Below, one piece after another: positions 13,523 to 22,299 of a stretch of 24,101 nucleotides of DNA; the stretch's first letter is position 1; each line of letters opens with the position of its first letter. The notes beneath the pieces were generated by a model, which did not search any database, was not told where the DNA came from, and saw only the letters and a list, made by a program, of their open reading frames with translations. Origin of the DNA: TMED14 sp041158165 (lineage in GTDB: Bacteria; Bacteroidota; Bacteroidia; Flavobacteriales; Schleiferiaceae). Made by a program: the position numbers and the translations under genes. The stretch lies in NCBI GenBank assembly GCA_041158165.1, contig JBEBBW010000026.1, forward strand, positions 1-24,101. Direction: 5' to 3'.

Positions 13523-16500
13523 ATGATGAAAACGCGTACGATTTGGGTGGCTTTGGCACTTGTGCTGGGCTCCGCATCTGCTTGGGCACAGGGCCAAGTT
13601 TCAGGATTTGTTCGAGACGCAGAAGGGAACCCGCTTCCCTCGGCGGTGGTCAAGGAATCCGCATCAGGCAGCACCACGGTGGCCGACGCCAATGGCCGCT
13701 ACAGTTTTCAAGTTGCGACCAAGGCTGCGAACCTTACCGCTAGTTTAATGGGCTATGTAAGCCAAACCAAGTCGGTCCAAGTAGCTGGTTCCGTTTCGGT
13801 GAATTTCACGTTAGCAGAGTCTCAAGAACAGCTTGACGAAGTGGTGATTGTGGGCTACGGTACCACCACGGCGCGCGACCTCACCGGTTCGCTCGTCAGC
13901 GTGAAATCAAAAACGTTCCAAAAGGGCGCGTTTGCCAGCCCAACGCAGCTCATCGTGGGCAAAACGCCAGGGGTGCGCATCACGTCGGGCTCAGGACGCC
14001 CTGGTGACGGTGCGCGCATTCGCATTCGCGGCGGCTCCTCCATCAACGCGAGCAACGACCCGCTCATCGTCATCGACGGATTGCCTTCGGAGGGCCTTGG
14101 GTTGATTAACCCCAATGACATTGAAAGCTTCACGGTCCTCAAGGACGCCTCGGCAACGGCTATCTACGGTTCGCGTGCAGCCAACGGGGTAATCCTAATT
14201 ACCACAAAGAAGGGTGCGCAAGACACTCCTTTAAAGGTTGAACTGAGCGCAGTCTCTTCTGTGCGGAACACCCGCAACCGCATGGACGTGCTGTCAACGG
14301 AAGAGTTTGTAAACGCAGTAAACGATTTCGGCACGAATGCCCAGCGCAAGCGCTTGGCTGCGGCGAAGGGCTACTACCAAGTTGGCGGAACAGGCGACGT
14401 GCTGATTGCCAGCGACTCACTCCCCACCAACACCAACTGGCAGGACGAAATTTACCAGCGCGGCATGGCCCAAGACATCAACGTGGCGCTTTCTGGCGGT
14501 TTGAAAAAAGTTCCGTACCGCCTTGGTATTGGCTACTACTCCGAGACCGGCGTGCTCAAGACGTCGTCGCTGGACCGCTACAGCATGACGCTCAACGCTT
14601 CGCCGAAGCTGGCGCGCAACCTGACCGCCAACGTGAGCGCCAAGGCCTACCGTGCCTACAACCGCTACGCGAACCAGGGAGCGATCGGCTCCGCTGTTTG
14701 GTTTGACCCGACCCGCGAAGTGCTATCAGGCGACACGTCCAAGTACGGCGGCTACTTTGAGTGGGCGCTGCCGACGGGTGCGTTGAGCAACCTTTCTCCG
14801 CGCAACCCAGTGGGCTTGCTCAACCTTCGCGACGACCGCGGAACCAACGACCGCTTTATCGGCAACGTGCTGTTTGACTACAAGCCGTTGAGCGAGACTG
14901 ATCTTCACCTGTATGTCAACGTGGGCGGAGACTTTGGCGCCAACAAAGGCACCGTAGTGGTGCCGGACTATGCGGCAATGAATTTTGTCAACGGCGGCGA
15001 GAACAACCGCTACTACAACACCCGAAGCAACCAGCTGATCGAGACCTACTTTAACTACAAGAAGGACCTCGCCGCCGGAAAAGTGAAGACGGATTGGACC
15101 GGGGGTTACTCCTTCCAAAAGTGGCGTTCTTATGCCGAAAACCTTCCTAACCTTCGCTACAACGGCGACACGCTGGCCCCGGCCAACCCATTCCCGTACG
15201 ATGTAGATAATGCGCTTATGTCGTTTTACGGTCGGAGCAACGTGAACATTCTCGGTAAGTACCTTATTACGGCCACGTTGCGCTCAGACGGTTCAAGCCG
15301 CTTCTCGCCCGAAAGCCGCTGGGGCCTCTTCCCGTCGGTAGCCTTGGGTTGGAACGTCCTCGAAGAAGACCTTTTCAAGTCCCTCAAGGGCAAGGTTTCT
15401 TCGCTCAAGCTTCGCGCCAGCATCGGGGTAACCGGCCAGCAGGACATTTACAACGACTACGGCTACATTGCCAACTACGCCTACGGCACGGGAACGGCAC
15501 AGTACCAGTTTGGTAACACGTTTTACGACGTGCTTCGTCCCGACGCGTACGACTACTTCCTGGAGTGGGAGAAGACGCGCACCACCAACTTCGGTCTGGA
15601 TTTCGGCATGTTCAAGAACCGCGTAAATGCCAGCTTAGACCTTTACGAGAAGTACACCTACGACCTTTTGGGTGTGATCCCCGTAGCAGCGGGGACCAAC
15701 TTCTCCAACTTGGTGCTTACCAACGTGGGGGCAATGACCAACCGCGGAGCGGAACTCAACCTGAACCTCGTAGCGATCGACAACGCCAACACGAGCCTCG
15801 AGTTTGGCATCAACGGCGCGATCAACCGCAACCGCATCGACAAGTTGAGCCGCGTGGCCGATTCAACTTCTAAGGGCATCCGCGTAGGCGGCATTGCCGG
15901 CGGCGTGGGCAATACGATTCAAATCCACCAAGTGGGCCACCCGATGTTTACGTTCTACACGTACCAGCACCGCTACGACGAGAACGGTAAAATCATCGAG
16001 CGCAACGGCAAGCTCGACCGATTTGCGGCGAGCGCAGACGAAAACGGCAACGGCAAGATTGACGACATCGAAACCTACGTAGACCAAAATGGCGACGGAA
16101 TTATTAACTCGGACGACTTGGTGTACATGAACGCTCAGCCAGAACCAATTCACACGCTTGGCTTTACGACGACGTGGCGCCACAAGAAGTGGAGCGGCGG
16201 CATGACGTGGCGTGGGGAGTTTGGCCACTACATCTACAACAACAACAATTCGCTCCACGGCAACTACTTCTCGGTGGGAGGTTCATTCCCCCACTTGAAC
16301 AACATGTCGCGTGACTTCTTGAACACGGAGTTCATGTTCAACACCACGGAGCAGCTGATGTCAGATTACTTTGTGGAGCGCGCAGACTACATCCGACTTG
16401 ACAACTTCTACTTAGCCTACGACCTCGGCAACCTTGGCAAAGACAAGTACCCTGCGTCGATCAACTTCTCGGTGCAGAATGCTTTGGTGTTCACGCGCTA

Positions 16501-16594
16501 CTCAGGTCTTGATCCCGAGTTGGCCGGCGGTATCGACAACTTGATTTTCCCGCGTCCGCGCGTCTTCAACCTGCAACTGAACGTAACCCTTTAA
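13523..16594 (+). CDS. SusC/RagA-family TonB-linked outer membrane transporter
   Basis: A TonB-dependent channel that imports oligosaccharides across the outer membrane, gated by its SusD-type lid. The start at 13523 (MMKTRTIWVALALVLGSASA) gives a proper signal peptide; the longer in-frame start overlaps the promoter. The product is 1023 residues, normal for SusC. After the signal comes the carboxypeptidase-regulatory-like domain (VSGFVRDAEGNPLPSAVV; about 23-103), then the linker EQLDEVVIVGYGTT (near 106). The plug domain contains GDGARIRIRGGSSINASNDP, LIVIDGLP and the SusC signature LKDASATAIYGSRAANGVIL with following ITTKKG. The rest is a 22-strand-type barrel ending RPRVFNLQLNVTL. A loop near 16039-16130 holds DENGNGKID and DQNGDGIIN, probable calcium-binding loops. 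susD follows after 12 nt. The alpha-glucan substrate is inferred from the GH13 gene downstream. Confidence 0.95.
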   Translation: MMKTRTIWVALALVLGSASAWAQGQVSGFVRDAEGNPLPSAVVKESASGSTTVADANGRYSFQVATKAANLTASLMGYVSQTKSVQVAGSVSVNFTLAESQEQLDEVVIVGYGTTTARDLTGSLVSVKSKTFQKGAFASPTQLIVGKTPGVRITSGSGRPGDGARIRIRGGSSINASNDPLIVIDGLPSEGLGLINPNDIESFTVLKDASATAIYGSRAANGVILITTKKGAQDTPLKVELSAVSSVRNTRNRMDVLSTEEFVNAVNDFGTNAQRKRLAAAKGYYQVGGTGDVLIASDSLPTNTNWQDEIYQRGMAQDINVALSGGLKKVPYRLGIGYYSETGVLKTSSLDRYSMTLNASPKLARNLTANVSAKAYRAYNRYANQGAIGSAVWFDPTREVLSGDTSKYGGYFEWALPTGALSNLSPRNPVGLLNLRDDRGTNDRFIGNVLFDYKPLSETDLHLYVNVGGDFGANKGTVVVPDYAAMNFVNGGENNRYYNTRSNQLIETYFNYKKDLAAGKVKTDWTGGYSFQKWRSYAENLPNLRYNGDTLAPANPFPYDVDNALMSFYGRSNVNILGKYLITATLRSDGSSRFSPESRWGLFPSVALGWNVLEEDLFKSLKGKVSSLKLRASIGVTGQQDIYNDYGYIANYAYGTGTAQYQFGNTFYDVLRPDAYDYFLEWEKTRTTNFGLDFGMFKNRVNASLDLYEKYTYDLLGVIPVAAGTNFSNLVLTNVGAMTNRGAELNLNLVAIDNANTSLEFGINGAINRNRIDKLSRVADSTSKGIRVGGIAGGVGNTIQIHQVGHPMFTFYTYQHRYDENGKIIERNGKLDRFAASADENGNGKIDDIETYVDQNGDGIINSDDLVYMNAQPEPIHTLGFTTTWRHKKWSGGMTWRGEFGHYIYNNNNSLHGNYFSVGGSFPHLNNMSRDFLNTEFMFNTTEQLMSDYFVERADYIRLDNFYLAYDLGNLGKDKYPASINFSVQNALVFTRYSGLDPELAGGIDNLIFPRPRVFNLQLNVTL

Positions 16595-16606
16595 GCTTAG
16601 CTCCTC

Positions 16607-18172
16607 ATGAAGTTTGCAAAAATTTTCGCTCTGGTTGCCGGCGCATCGCTGCTGGCCGCTTCGTGTGCTGACGACCTGAACCTCAAGCCCAAGTACGGTT
16701 TGACGGCAGAGCAGGTGTACGCCAAGCCCGAAAACTACATCAACGTACTGGCCAAGATTTACGCCGGTCTCTCTATTTCTGGCAACAACGGCCCTGCGGG
16801 CATGCCAGATATCGGCGGCATCGACGAGGGCTTCTCTCAGTACATCCGCGTCATGTGGAACCTTCAGCAGCTTCCAACCGACGAGTCAATTTGTGGTTGG
16901 GCCGACCCGGGTATTCCCGAGCTGAACACCATGGACTGGAACGACAACTCGCCGTTTGTCAGCGCCATGTACTACCGCATCTACTACCAGATTAGCTTGG
17001 CCAATGAGTTCATTCGCTACTCCAACGACGACTACCTCGCGACCAAGAACTTCACCGAGGCCGAGAAGGCCGACATCCGCCGCATGAATGCAGAAGCCCG
17101 CTACCTGCGTGCGTTGAGCTACTACCACGCGCTGGATCTGTTTGGCAACGTGCCGTTCGCCGACGAAAGCGTTCGTCCGGGTTCAGAGCCGCCTGTACAA
17201 ATTGCGCGCGCCGATCTATTTGATTGGGTGATGTCGGAACTGAACGCCATTGAGAACACCCTGCCTGACGCGCGCACGGCCGACTACGGTCGTGCCGACA
17301 AGGGCGCATTGTGGGCGCTCCGCGCGAAACTCAACCTCAATGCCGAGGTCTACACGGGTACGGCGAAGTGGTCTGACGTAATGGCGGACTGCCAGAGCAT
17401 CATCAATGCGGGCTACAGCCTCGAGCCGACCTACGGCTACAACTTTATGGCTGACAACCACTTGTCACCCGAGATGATTTTTGTAGCGACGTTCGATGGC
17501 AACCGCACGCGCAACTACGGCGGCACCACGTTCCTCGTGCACTCGCACCTGGGCGGTTCGATGAACCAGGCAGACTTTGGCACCACTTCGGGCTGGCAGG
17601 GCAACCGCGGCACGTTCAACTGGGCCAACAAATTCACCATTCCGGGCGACAAACGCGCCCAGTACCTCTACCTGGATGGCCAGGAAGACACGATTACGGA
17701 TGTCGGCACCTTCACTCAGGGCATCGGAATCACCAAGTGGAAGAACATCAACCGCGACAGCACGGCCGGCGTGGAGCCTGCGACGTTTGTCGACATTGAC
17801 TTCCCAATTTTCCGCTTGGCCGACATTTACCTGATGTACGCTGAAGCTGCCGTGCGCAGTGGAAGCAACGTAGCCACTGGCGTGGGCTACTTCAATTTGG
17901 TCCGCGAGCGCGCCGTGGGCGGTACGAGCCAAAACGTGACTTCGCTGACGCTTGACGAGATTCTTGACGAGCGCGGCCGCGAACTCTACACCGAAGGCCA
18001 CCGTCGCCAAGACCTGATTCGCTTCGGTAAATTCACCACGTCGAGCTACCTCTGGCAGTTTAAGGGCGGAGAGCAGTTCGGTATTTCTGTTCCGGACCAC
18101 TTCAACCTATACCCCTTGCCCGGAGCAGACCTCAACGCAAACCCAAACCTGGAGCAAAACCCAGGCTATTAA
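16607..18172 (+). CDS. SusD/RagB-family surface glycan-binding lipoprotein
   Basis: A 521-residue cell-surface lipoprotein that caps the SusC barrel and binds glycan. The N-terminus MKFAKIFALVAGASLLAASC is a lipoprotein signal with the lipobox cysteine at residue 20, followed by ADDLNLKPKYGLTAEQVY. Typical SusD features follow: helical TPR-like segments such as DIRRMNAEARYLRALSYYHA followed by LDLFGNVPF, the ALWALRAKLNLNAEVYTG helix, FPIFRLADIYLMYAEAAVRS, and DEILDERGRELYTEGHRRQD, with the usual ending NLYPLPGADLNANPNLEQNP. Length matches the family (500-600). It lies 12 nt after the susC-type gene and 21 nt before the next gene, clearly in the same operon. Confidence 0.95.
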   Translation: MKFAKIFALVAGASLLAASCADDLNLKPKYGLTAEQVYAKPENYINVLAKIYAGLSISGNNGPAGMPDIGGIDEGFSQYIRVMWNLQQLPTDESICGWADPGIPELNTMDWNDNSPFVSAMYYRIYYQISLANEFIRYSNDDYLATKNFTEAEKADIRRMNAEARYLRALSYYHALDLFGNVPFADESVRPGSEPPVQIARADLFDWVMSELNAIENTLPDARTADYGRADKGALWALRAKLNLNAEVYTGTAKWSDVMADCQSIINAGYSLEPTYGYNFMADNHLSPEMIFVATFDGNRTRNYGGTTFLVHSHLGGSMNQADFGTTSGWQGNRGTFNWANKFTIPGDKRAQYLYLDGQEDTITDVGTFTQGIGITKWKNINRDSTAGVEPATFVDIDFPIFRLADIYLMYAEAAVRSGSNVATGVGYFNLVRERAVGGTSQNVTSLTLDEILDERGRELYTEGHRRQDLIRFGKFTTSSYLWQFKGGEQFGISVPDHFNLYPLPGADLNANPNLEQNPGY

Positions 18173-18193
18173 TCAACACCAATTTTAACATCC

Positions 18194-18943
18194 ATGAAAA
18201 AAACCCTTACTCTTGCTGCAGCCCTGGTTGCTAGTGCTGCTTTTGCTCAGGTTACTGTGACCTACAAGGTGGACATCACCGACTACCTCGCCGGCGGTGC
18301 TACGCTTGGTGCTAACGGTATGCGCATCGGCGGCAACTTCGCTGCTCAAGGTGCTACCAACGGCACGAACGCCATGGTAGACTGGTCTCCTTCAAACCAG
18401 TACTCTGGTATGACCGACGAAGGCAGCAACATCTGGTCGATCACGGTAAGCTACCCGTCAACGGCTGTTGGCGCTACGCAACTTTACAAGTTTGTGAACA
18501 ACGACTGGGGAACCAACGAAGGCACAGCCGGAACTACAATTGCTTCCGATAACTGTGGCGTGGACGACGGCGGCGGTAACATCAACCGTACCCTCGTTAT
18601 TCCTTCTGCCAACGCCGCCTTCTTGTTCTGCTACGACCGTTGCTTCCAGTGCGACGGATCATCTCCTGCCCTGTCTTCAGACGAGGTAGAGGTGGCTGAA
18701 CTTACAGTAGCTCCGAACCCCACGGCTGGTGACGTAAACGTTACGTTCAGCGCCCGTGCCGCCGGTACCGCTACCGTGAAGGTGATGAACCTCCTCGGCC
18801 AATCAGTTATGGTTCTCGACCGTGCCGTAGAGGCTGGTGTAAACACCATCAAGGCTGACTTGAACGTAGCTAACGGAACCTACTTCGTAGAAGTTGCCGT
18901 TGACGGCGTGAAGAGCGTGAAGCGCGTTGTGGTTAGCCACTAA
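18194..18943 (+). CDS. T9SS-secreted putative starch-binding module protein
   Basis: A 249-residue exported protein. The signal peptide is MKKTLTLAAALVASAAFA, then one beta-sandwich module at about residues 20-157: TVTYKVDITDYLAGG, GMRIGGNFAAQG, DWSPSNQYSGMTDEGSNIWS, LYKFVNNDWGTNEG. This order (glycan-type GNF, W-S-P, then YKF with NxWGxNE) is what is seen in starch-binding-like modules of Bacteroidota amylases (family recall, not searched). Four cysteines (121, 146, 150, 153) cluster at the end of the module. Residues 167-249 are a T9SS type A sorting tail (LTVAPNPTAGDVNVTFSA; MNLLGQSVM; VANGTYFVEV). There is no catalytic domain. Third gene after SusC/SusD, it sits where SusE/SusF lipoproteins lie in Bacteroides, suggesting a surface or released glycan binder. 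A terminator follows. Confidence 0.85.
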   Translation: MKKTLTLAAALVASAAFAQVTVTYKVDITDYLAGGATLGANGMRIGGNFAAQGATNGTNAMVDWSPSNQYSGMTDEGSNIWSITVSYPSTAVGATQLYKFVNNDWGTNEGTAGTTIASDNCGVDDGGGNINRTLVIPSANAAFLFCYDRCFQCDGSSPALSSDEVEVAELTVAPNPTAGDVNVTFSARAAGTATVKVMNLLGQSVMVLDRAVEAGVNTIKADLNVANGTYFVEVAVDGVKSVKRVVVSH

Positions 18944-18966
18944 TTCGCTTAAGCGTTTGAAGAAGG

Positions 18967-18992
18967 GGCCCTCCGAATTGGGGGGCCTTTTT
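18967..18992 (+). terminator. Intrinsic terminator ending the susCD operon
   Basis: GGCCCTCC (18967-18974) pairs with GGGGGGCC (18980-18987) over a 5-base loop with one wobble pair, followed by five T (18988-18992). It separates the susCD-binding-protein transcript from the GH13 gene. Confidence 0.8.
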
Positions 18993-19009
18993 CATTTTAC
19001 CTACCTTTA
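18978..19009 (+). promoter_or_regulatory. Putative promoter of the GH13 gene
   Basis: TTG (18978-18980), 21 bases, TACCTTTA (19002-19009), one mismatch from TAnnTTTG. The TTG lies inside the preceding terminator hairpin. Only 4 nt separate the -7 box from the ATG at 19014, so the mRNA would have essentially no leader. Confidence 0.45.
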
Positions 19010-19013
19010 ATCC

Positions 19014-20882
19014 ATGCTTCGGACTCTTGCTTTAGCCCTTGTTGCGTGCGGATCAGCCGCCGCCCAAACCCTTCGTATTGACCCGCCAAACTGGTGGGTA
19101 GGAACCACCTATAGCCGCGTGGAGCTCTTGGTTGCCTCTGATGCGCCGATCGCAACGGTCCATGTTCAGGGAGCGGGCGTGACGGTAGTGTCGGATGAAC
19201 CGGCAAAGAATCCGAACTACCACTACGTGACCTTGGAATTAGCGCCCGACATCAAGCCGGGGACGGCGGCGGTTGTGGCCCGAACAGCCAAAGGAAAAGT
19301 CCGCGCTGAATGGCCCGTCAAGGCACGCAAACCGCGTACGATGGCCCCCGGGCTCACCCAGCGCGACCTCATTTACCTGCTTACGCCAGACCGTTTTGCC
19401 AACGGAAACCCCGCGAACGACGACGTTGCCGGAATGGCCGAGCGCGGAGTGGACCGCAGCCACAACTACAAACGACATGGGGGCGACCTCGCGGGAATGA
19501 CCGCCCAGCTGGACTACATCAAGTCCCTTGGCGCTACGGCAGTATGGCCGATGCCCCTGCTTGAAAACAACATGCCCGCGGCCAGCTACCACGGCTACGC
19601 TATTACGGACCATTACCGAATTGATCCGCGCTACGGAACCCACGAAGACTATGTTCGCTGGGTAGACGGCCTGCACGCGCGGGGAATGAAGGCCATCAAA
19701 GACATGGTGTTCAACCACGTTGGTACGGGGCATTATGTGTTTCAGAATCCGCCCGACTCATCGTGGTTTAATGCATGGCCTACAGACCGAAGTCAAACAG
19801 CAAATGAGAAAGCACTTGGCCGGTTTAAAGCGCCATTTAATTCGATCCATCGGTACCAAACGCTTTATGATCCCTACGCTTCCGCCCGCGATCGCACTCG
19901 CCAAACAGATGGGTGGTTTGATGGATCGATGCCCGACGTGAACGCACGCGATCCGCACTGCGCCCGCTACCTCATTCAAAACAGCCTGTGGTGGATCGAG
20001 GAGGCCCAACTCGACGGGTTTCGCGTCGATACGTGGCTGTACCCCGATCAAGCGTTTTTACGCGACTGGATGGCCGCAGTGAAGGCCTTCGAGCCCCAGT
20101 TCTATGTGTTCAGTGAGTCGTGGGTCCACAGTGCCCACGCACAAGCCTTTTACCTCAAAACCCATCCTGACTTGACCGGTGCCGCCGACTTCCCGATGTA
20201 CTGGGGCCTGAAAAAGGCGGTAGAGCGCCCGAGCGGCTGGAACGAGGGCATGGCCGACGTCTACAACGCCCTTTCGTCGGACTACCTCTACGGATTCGAT
20301 CGCGCAGGCGACCACCTCGTAACCTTTCTGGACAACCACGACGAGGGCCGCTTTTTTGGCAAGGTGGGCAAGGACCTGGACCGCTTCAAATTGGGCTTGG
20401 GCATGCTGTACACGTTGCGCGGAATCCCGTCTATTTACTACGGAACTGAGCTGCTTTACGACGCGCTCGACGACCACGGATCGATGCGCAAGGACTTCGC
20501 AGGGGGATGGCCCGGCGACAAAGCCTCGGGCTTCACCGGCCAGGGGCTGACCTCGGACCAGCGCAGCGCACAAGCCTACGTGCGCCAGTTGGGAGCCCTC
20601 CGGGCGTCAGAACCGCTCATCGGGGCCGGATCGTTCAAGCAATTCACGCCCGATATGGGGTCGTTTGCCTACGCGTGGTATTCCGACCGTGAGGTGGTGC
20701 TGGTACTTGCCAACGGCGACGACCGTGCCCACCAATGGCCCGTTGAGCGCTTTGCGGAGCTCGACCTTGGGCCCCAAACGCAGGTGCTTGACCTGCTCCA
20801 TGGCGGAACGTCGCCCGCGGGCATGAACCTCAGCTTCCCCGCCAAGGGCATTCGCATCCTCAAGTTTTCGCGCGCGAACTAG
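19014..20882 (+). CDS. GH13 alpha-amylase family, neopullulanase/cyclomaltodextrinase-like
   Basis: A glycoside hydrolase expected to cut alpha-1,4-glucans, pullulan or cyclodextrins after import. The 622-residue protein has a Sec signal (MLRTLALALVACGSAAAQ) and no lipobox or T9SS tail, so it is probably periplasmic like SusA. The N-terminal domain RIDPPNWWVGTTYSRVELLV (20-105) is of the cyclomaltodextrinase N-terminal type. The GH13 barrel shows YHGYAITDHYRIDPRYGTHE and all four conserved regions: DMVFNH (230-235), GFRVDTW with nucleophile D339, FSESW with acid/base E368, and FLDNHD with D440. A C-terminal beta-domain follows (about 540-620). Length fits cyclomaltodextrinases (about 600). 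The gene follows the susCD operon but has its own probable promoter. Its TAG stop overlaps the stop of the convergent aldehyde dehydrogenase gene. Confidence 0.93.
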   Translation: MLRTLALALVACGSAAAQTLRIDPPNWWVGTTYSRVELLVASDAPIATVHVQGAGVTVVSDEPAKNPNYHYVTLELAPDIKPGTAAVVARTAKGKVRAEWPVKARKPRTMAPGLTQRDLIYLLTPDRFANGNPANDDVAGMAERGVDRSHNYKRHGGDLAGMTAQLDYIKSLGATAVWPMPLLENNMPAASYHGYAITDHYRIDPRYGTHEDYVRWVDGLHARGMKAIKDMVFNHVGTGHYVFQNPPDSSWFNAWPTDRSQTANEKALGRFKAPFNSIHRYQTLYDPYASARDRTRQTDGWFDGSMPDVNARDPHCARYLIQNSLWWIEEAQLDGFRVDTWLYPDQAFLRDWMAAVKAFEPQFYVFSESWVHSAHAQAFYLKTHPDLTGAADFPMYWGLKKAVERPSGWNEGMADVYNALSSDYLYGFDRAGDHLVTFLDNHDEGRFFGKVGKDLDRFKLGLGMLYTLRGIPSIYYGTELLYDALDDHGSMRKDFAGGWPGDKASGFTGQGLTSDQRSAQAYVRQLGALRASEPLIGAGSFKQFTPDMGSFAYAWYSDREVVLVLANGDDRAHQWPVERFAELDLGPQTQVLDLLHGGTSPAGMNLSFPAKGIRILKFSRAN

Positions 20883-22270
20883 CGCACGAGCCAACCGACT
20901 ACGGCCTTCACCCAGCCTTTGTAGGGCGGCGTCAAAAGCATCGTCGGGGCAATGCGTCCGCGGCGGTATACGCTGCGCGCGTTGCTGAATTCGCGGAATC
21001 CCCAAATTCCGTGGGACTTGCCGATACCCGAATTGTTCACCCCACCAAAGGGCAGCTCTGGATGCATGTAGTGCAGGTAAAAGTCGTTGACTACGGTTCC
21101 GCCGGCCCGCGTTTCGAGGATGATTCGGTCGGTCCACGCCTTCGCATGGCTGAGCACATAGAGCACGAGCGGCTGCGGTCCTGCGTTGACACGTGCTAGG
21201 GCGTGGTCAGTGGATTCGTAGGTAAACACTGGTAAAATGGGGCCGAAGATTTCGCTGCAGCTCACTTGAAGGTGTTCGGGGGCGTCCCAAACCAGCGTCG
21301 GCGGAAAATACAGGCGATCGCGGTCGGGCGCGTCAGGCTGCCAGACCTGGGCTCCGGCCTCGAGGGCCTCGTCGAGCCATTCCTTCAAGCGATCCCAATG
21401 CCGGGGCTGAATGATGCGCACCCAGTCGGGGTTGGTCGAAGGCTGCGCGCCGTAGTGCTGCGCGACACCGGCTTGGTACCCCCGAATAAAGTCCGCCCGC
21501 TGCGCTGCGGGAACCAACGCGTAGTCCGGCGCAATGCACACCTGGCCCGCATTCAGTCCTTTGGCCCAAGCGATGCGGCGACCCGCTGCCTCAGCCCCGT
21601 AGGCTTCGTGCACAAATACCGGGGATTTTCCCCCAAGTTCTAGGGTAACCGAGGCCAGGTACTTCGACGCGGCCGCCATGACCTTGCTGCCCACGCCAGG
21701 CGAGCCGGTGAAGAATATGTGGTTCCAGGGCTGCTCGAGCAGAGCCACGGCCACGCTCACATCACCTTGGACAACACAGACCTCGTCGGGCGGAAAAACG
21801 GCTTCAACCACCGAAGCAATAAACGAAGCAGATGCCGGCGCCAGCTCGCTGGGTTTAAGGCAGACCGTGTTCCCGGCACCCACGGCATACACGAGGGGAA
21901 CCAAACACAGGTTGACCGGAAAATTCCACGGCGACACAATCAGCGCCACACCTTTGGGTTCATGGTGGATTTCGGCTCGTCCCGGGATCAGCGTCAGCGG
22001 CAAAGGCAAGCGTTCCGTGCGCGTCCACCTCCCCAAATTGGCCAGCACATGGTCGATCGATTCCTTGACGGGCAGCAGCTCGTTCAAGTCGCTGTCTACC
22101 TCAGGCCGGTTGAGGTCCGAACGCATCGCAGCATGCAGTTCGTCGCGGCGGCGAATCAATTCGGCGCGAAGGGCCTTCAGCCGCGTCCGACGGTGGCTAA
22201 GTGGAAGTGCCGCAATGCGCGGAGCAGCGGCGCGAAGCGCCTGAAATTCTGAGGAGAAATTGGGAGTCAT
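20879..22270 (-). CDS. Aldehyde dehydrogenase, class 3-like
   Basis: An NAD(P)-dependent oxidoreductase that oxidises aldehydes, often fatty or aromatic ones, to acids. The 463-residue length and lack of an N-terminal extension fit the ALDH3 group. The cofactor and active-site motifs are complete: SPWNFPVNL (113-121), LKPSE with K139, FTGSPGVG (187-194), the general base E211 in LELGGKSP and the nucleophile C245 in NAGQVCIAPDY. Later SEIFGPILPVF, then PFGGVNNSGIGKSHG near the C-terminus, are also class 3-like. The last residues (MLLTPPYKGWVKAVVGWLVR) are moderately hydrophobic, possibly a membrane-associating tail as in some fatty aldehyde dehydrogenases (weak inference). It starts 29 nt after the ABC ATPase stop on the same strand, so co-transcription is likely, though a functional link is unclear. 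Confidence 0.93.
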   Translation of the reverse strand: MTPNFSSEFQALRAAAPRIAALPLSHRRTRLKALRAELIRRRDELHAAMRSDLNRPEVDSDLNELLPVKESIDHVLANLGRWTRTERLPLPLTLIPGRAEIHHEPKGVALIVSPWNFPVNLCLVPLVYAVGAGNTVCLKPSELAPASASFIASVVEAVFPPDEVCVVQGDVSVAVALLEQPWNHIFFTGSPGVGSKVMAAASKYLASVTLELGGKSPVFVHEAYGAEAAGRRIAWAKGLNAGQVCIAPDYALVPAAQRADFIRGYQAGVAQHYGAQPSTNPDWVRIIQPRHWDRLKEWLDEALEAGAQVWQPDAPDRDRLYFPPTLVWDAPEHLQVSCSEIFGPILPVFTYESTDHALARVNAGPQPLVLYVLSHAKAWTDRIILETRAGGTVVNDFYLHYMHPELPFGGVNNSGIGKSHGIWGFREFSNARSVYRRGRIAPTMLLTPPYKGWVKAVVGWLVR

Positions 22271-22299
22271 ACTCCTAAGGTAACGCCCAAGGGCCCCCC

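Noticed and set aside
22259..22276. AGGAG before the aldehyde dehydrogenase start as a Shine-Dalgarno site
   Set aside because: Only one base separates it from the ATG, too close to work as a ribosome binding site.
22275..22299. GGGCCC-rich stretch as a terminator between the ABC ATPase and aldehyde dehydrogenase genes
   Set aside because: Stem is short and no T-run follows on the minus strand.
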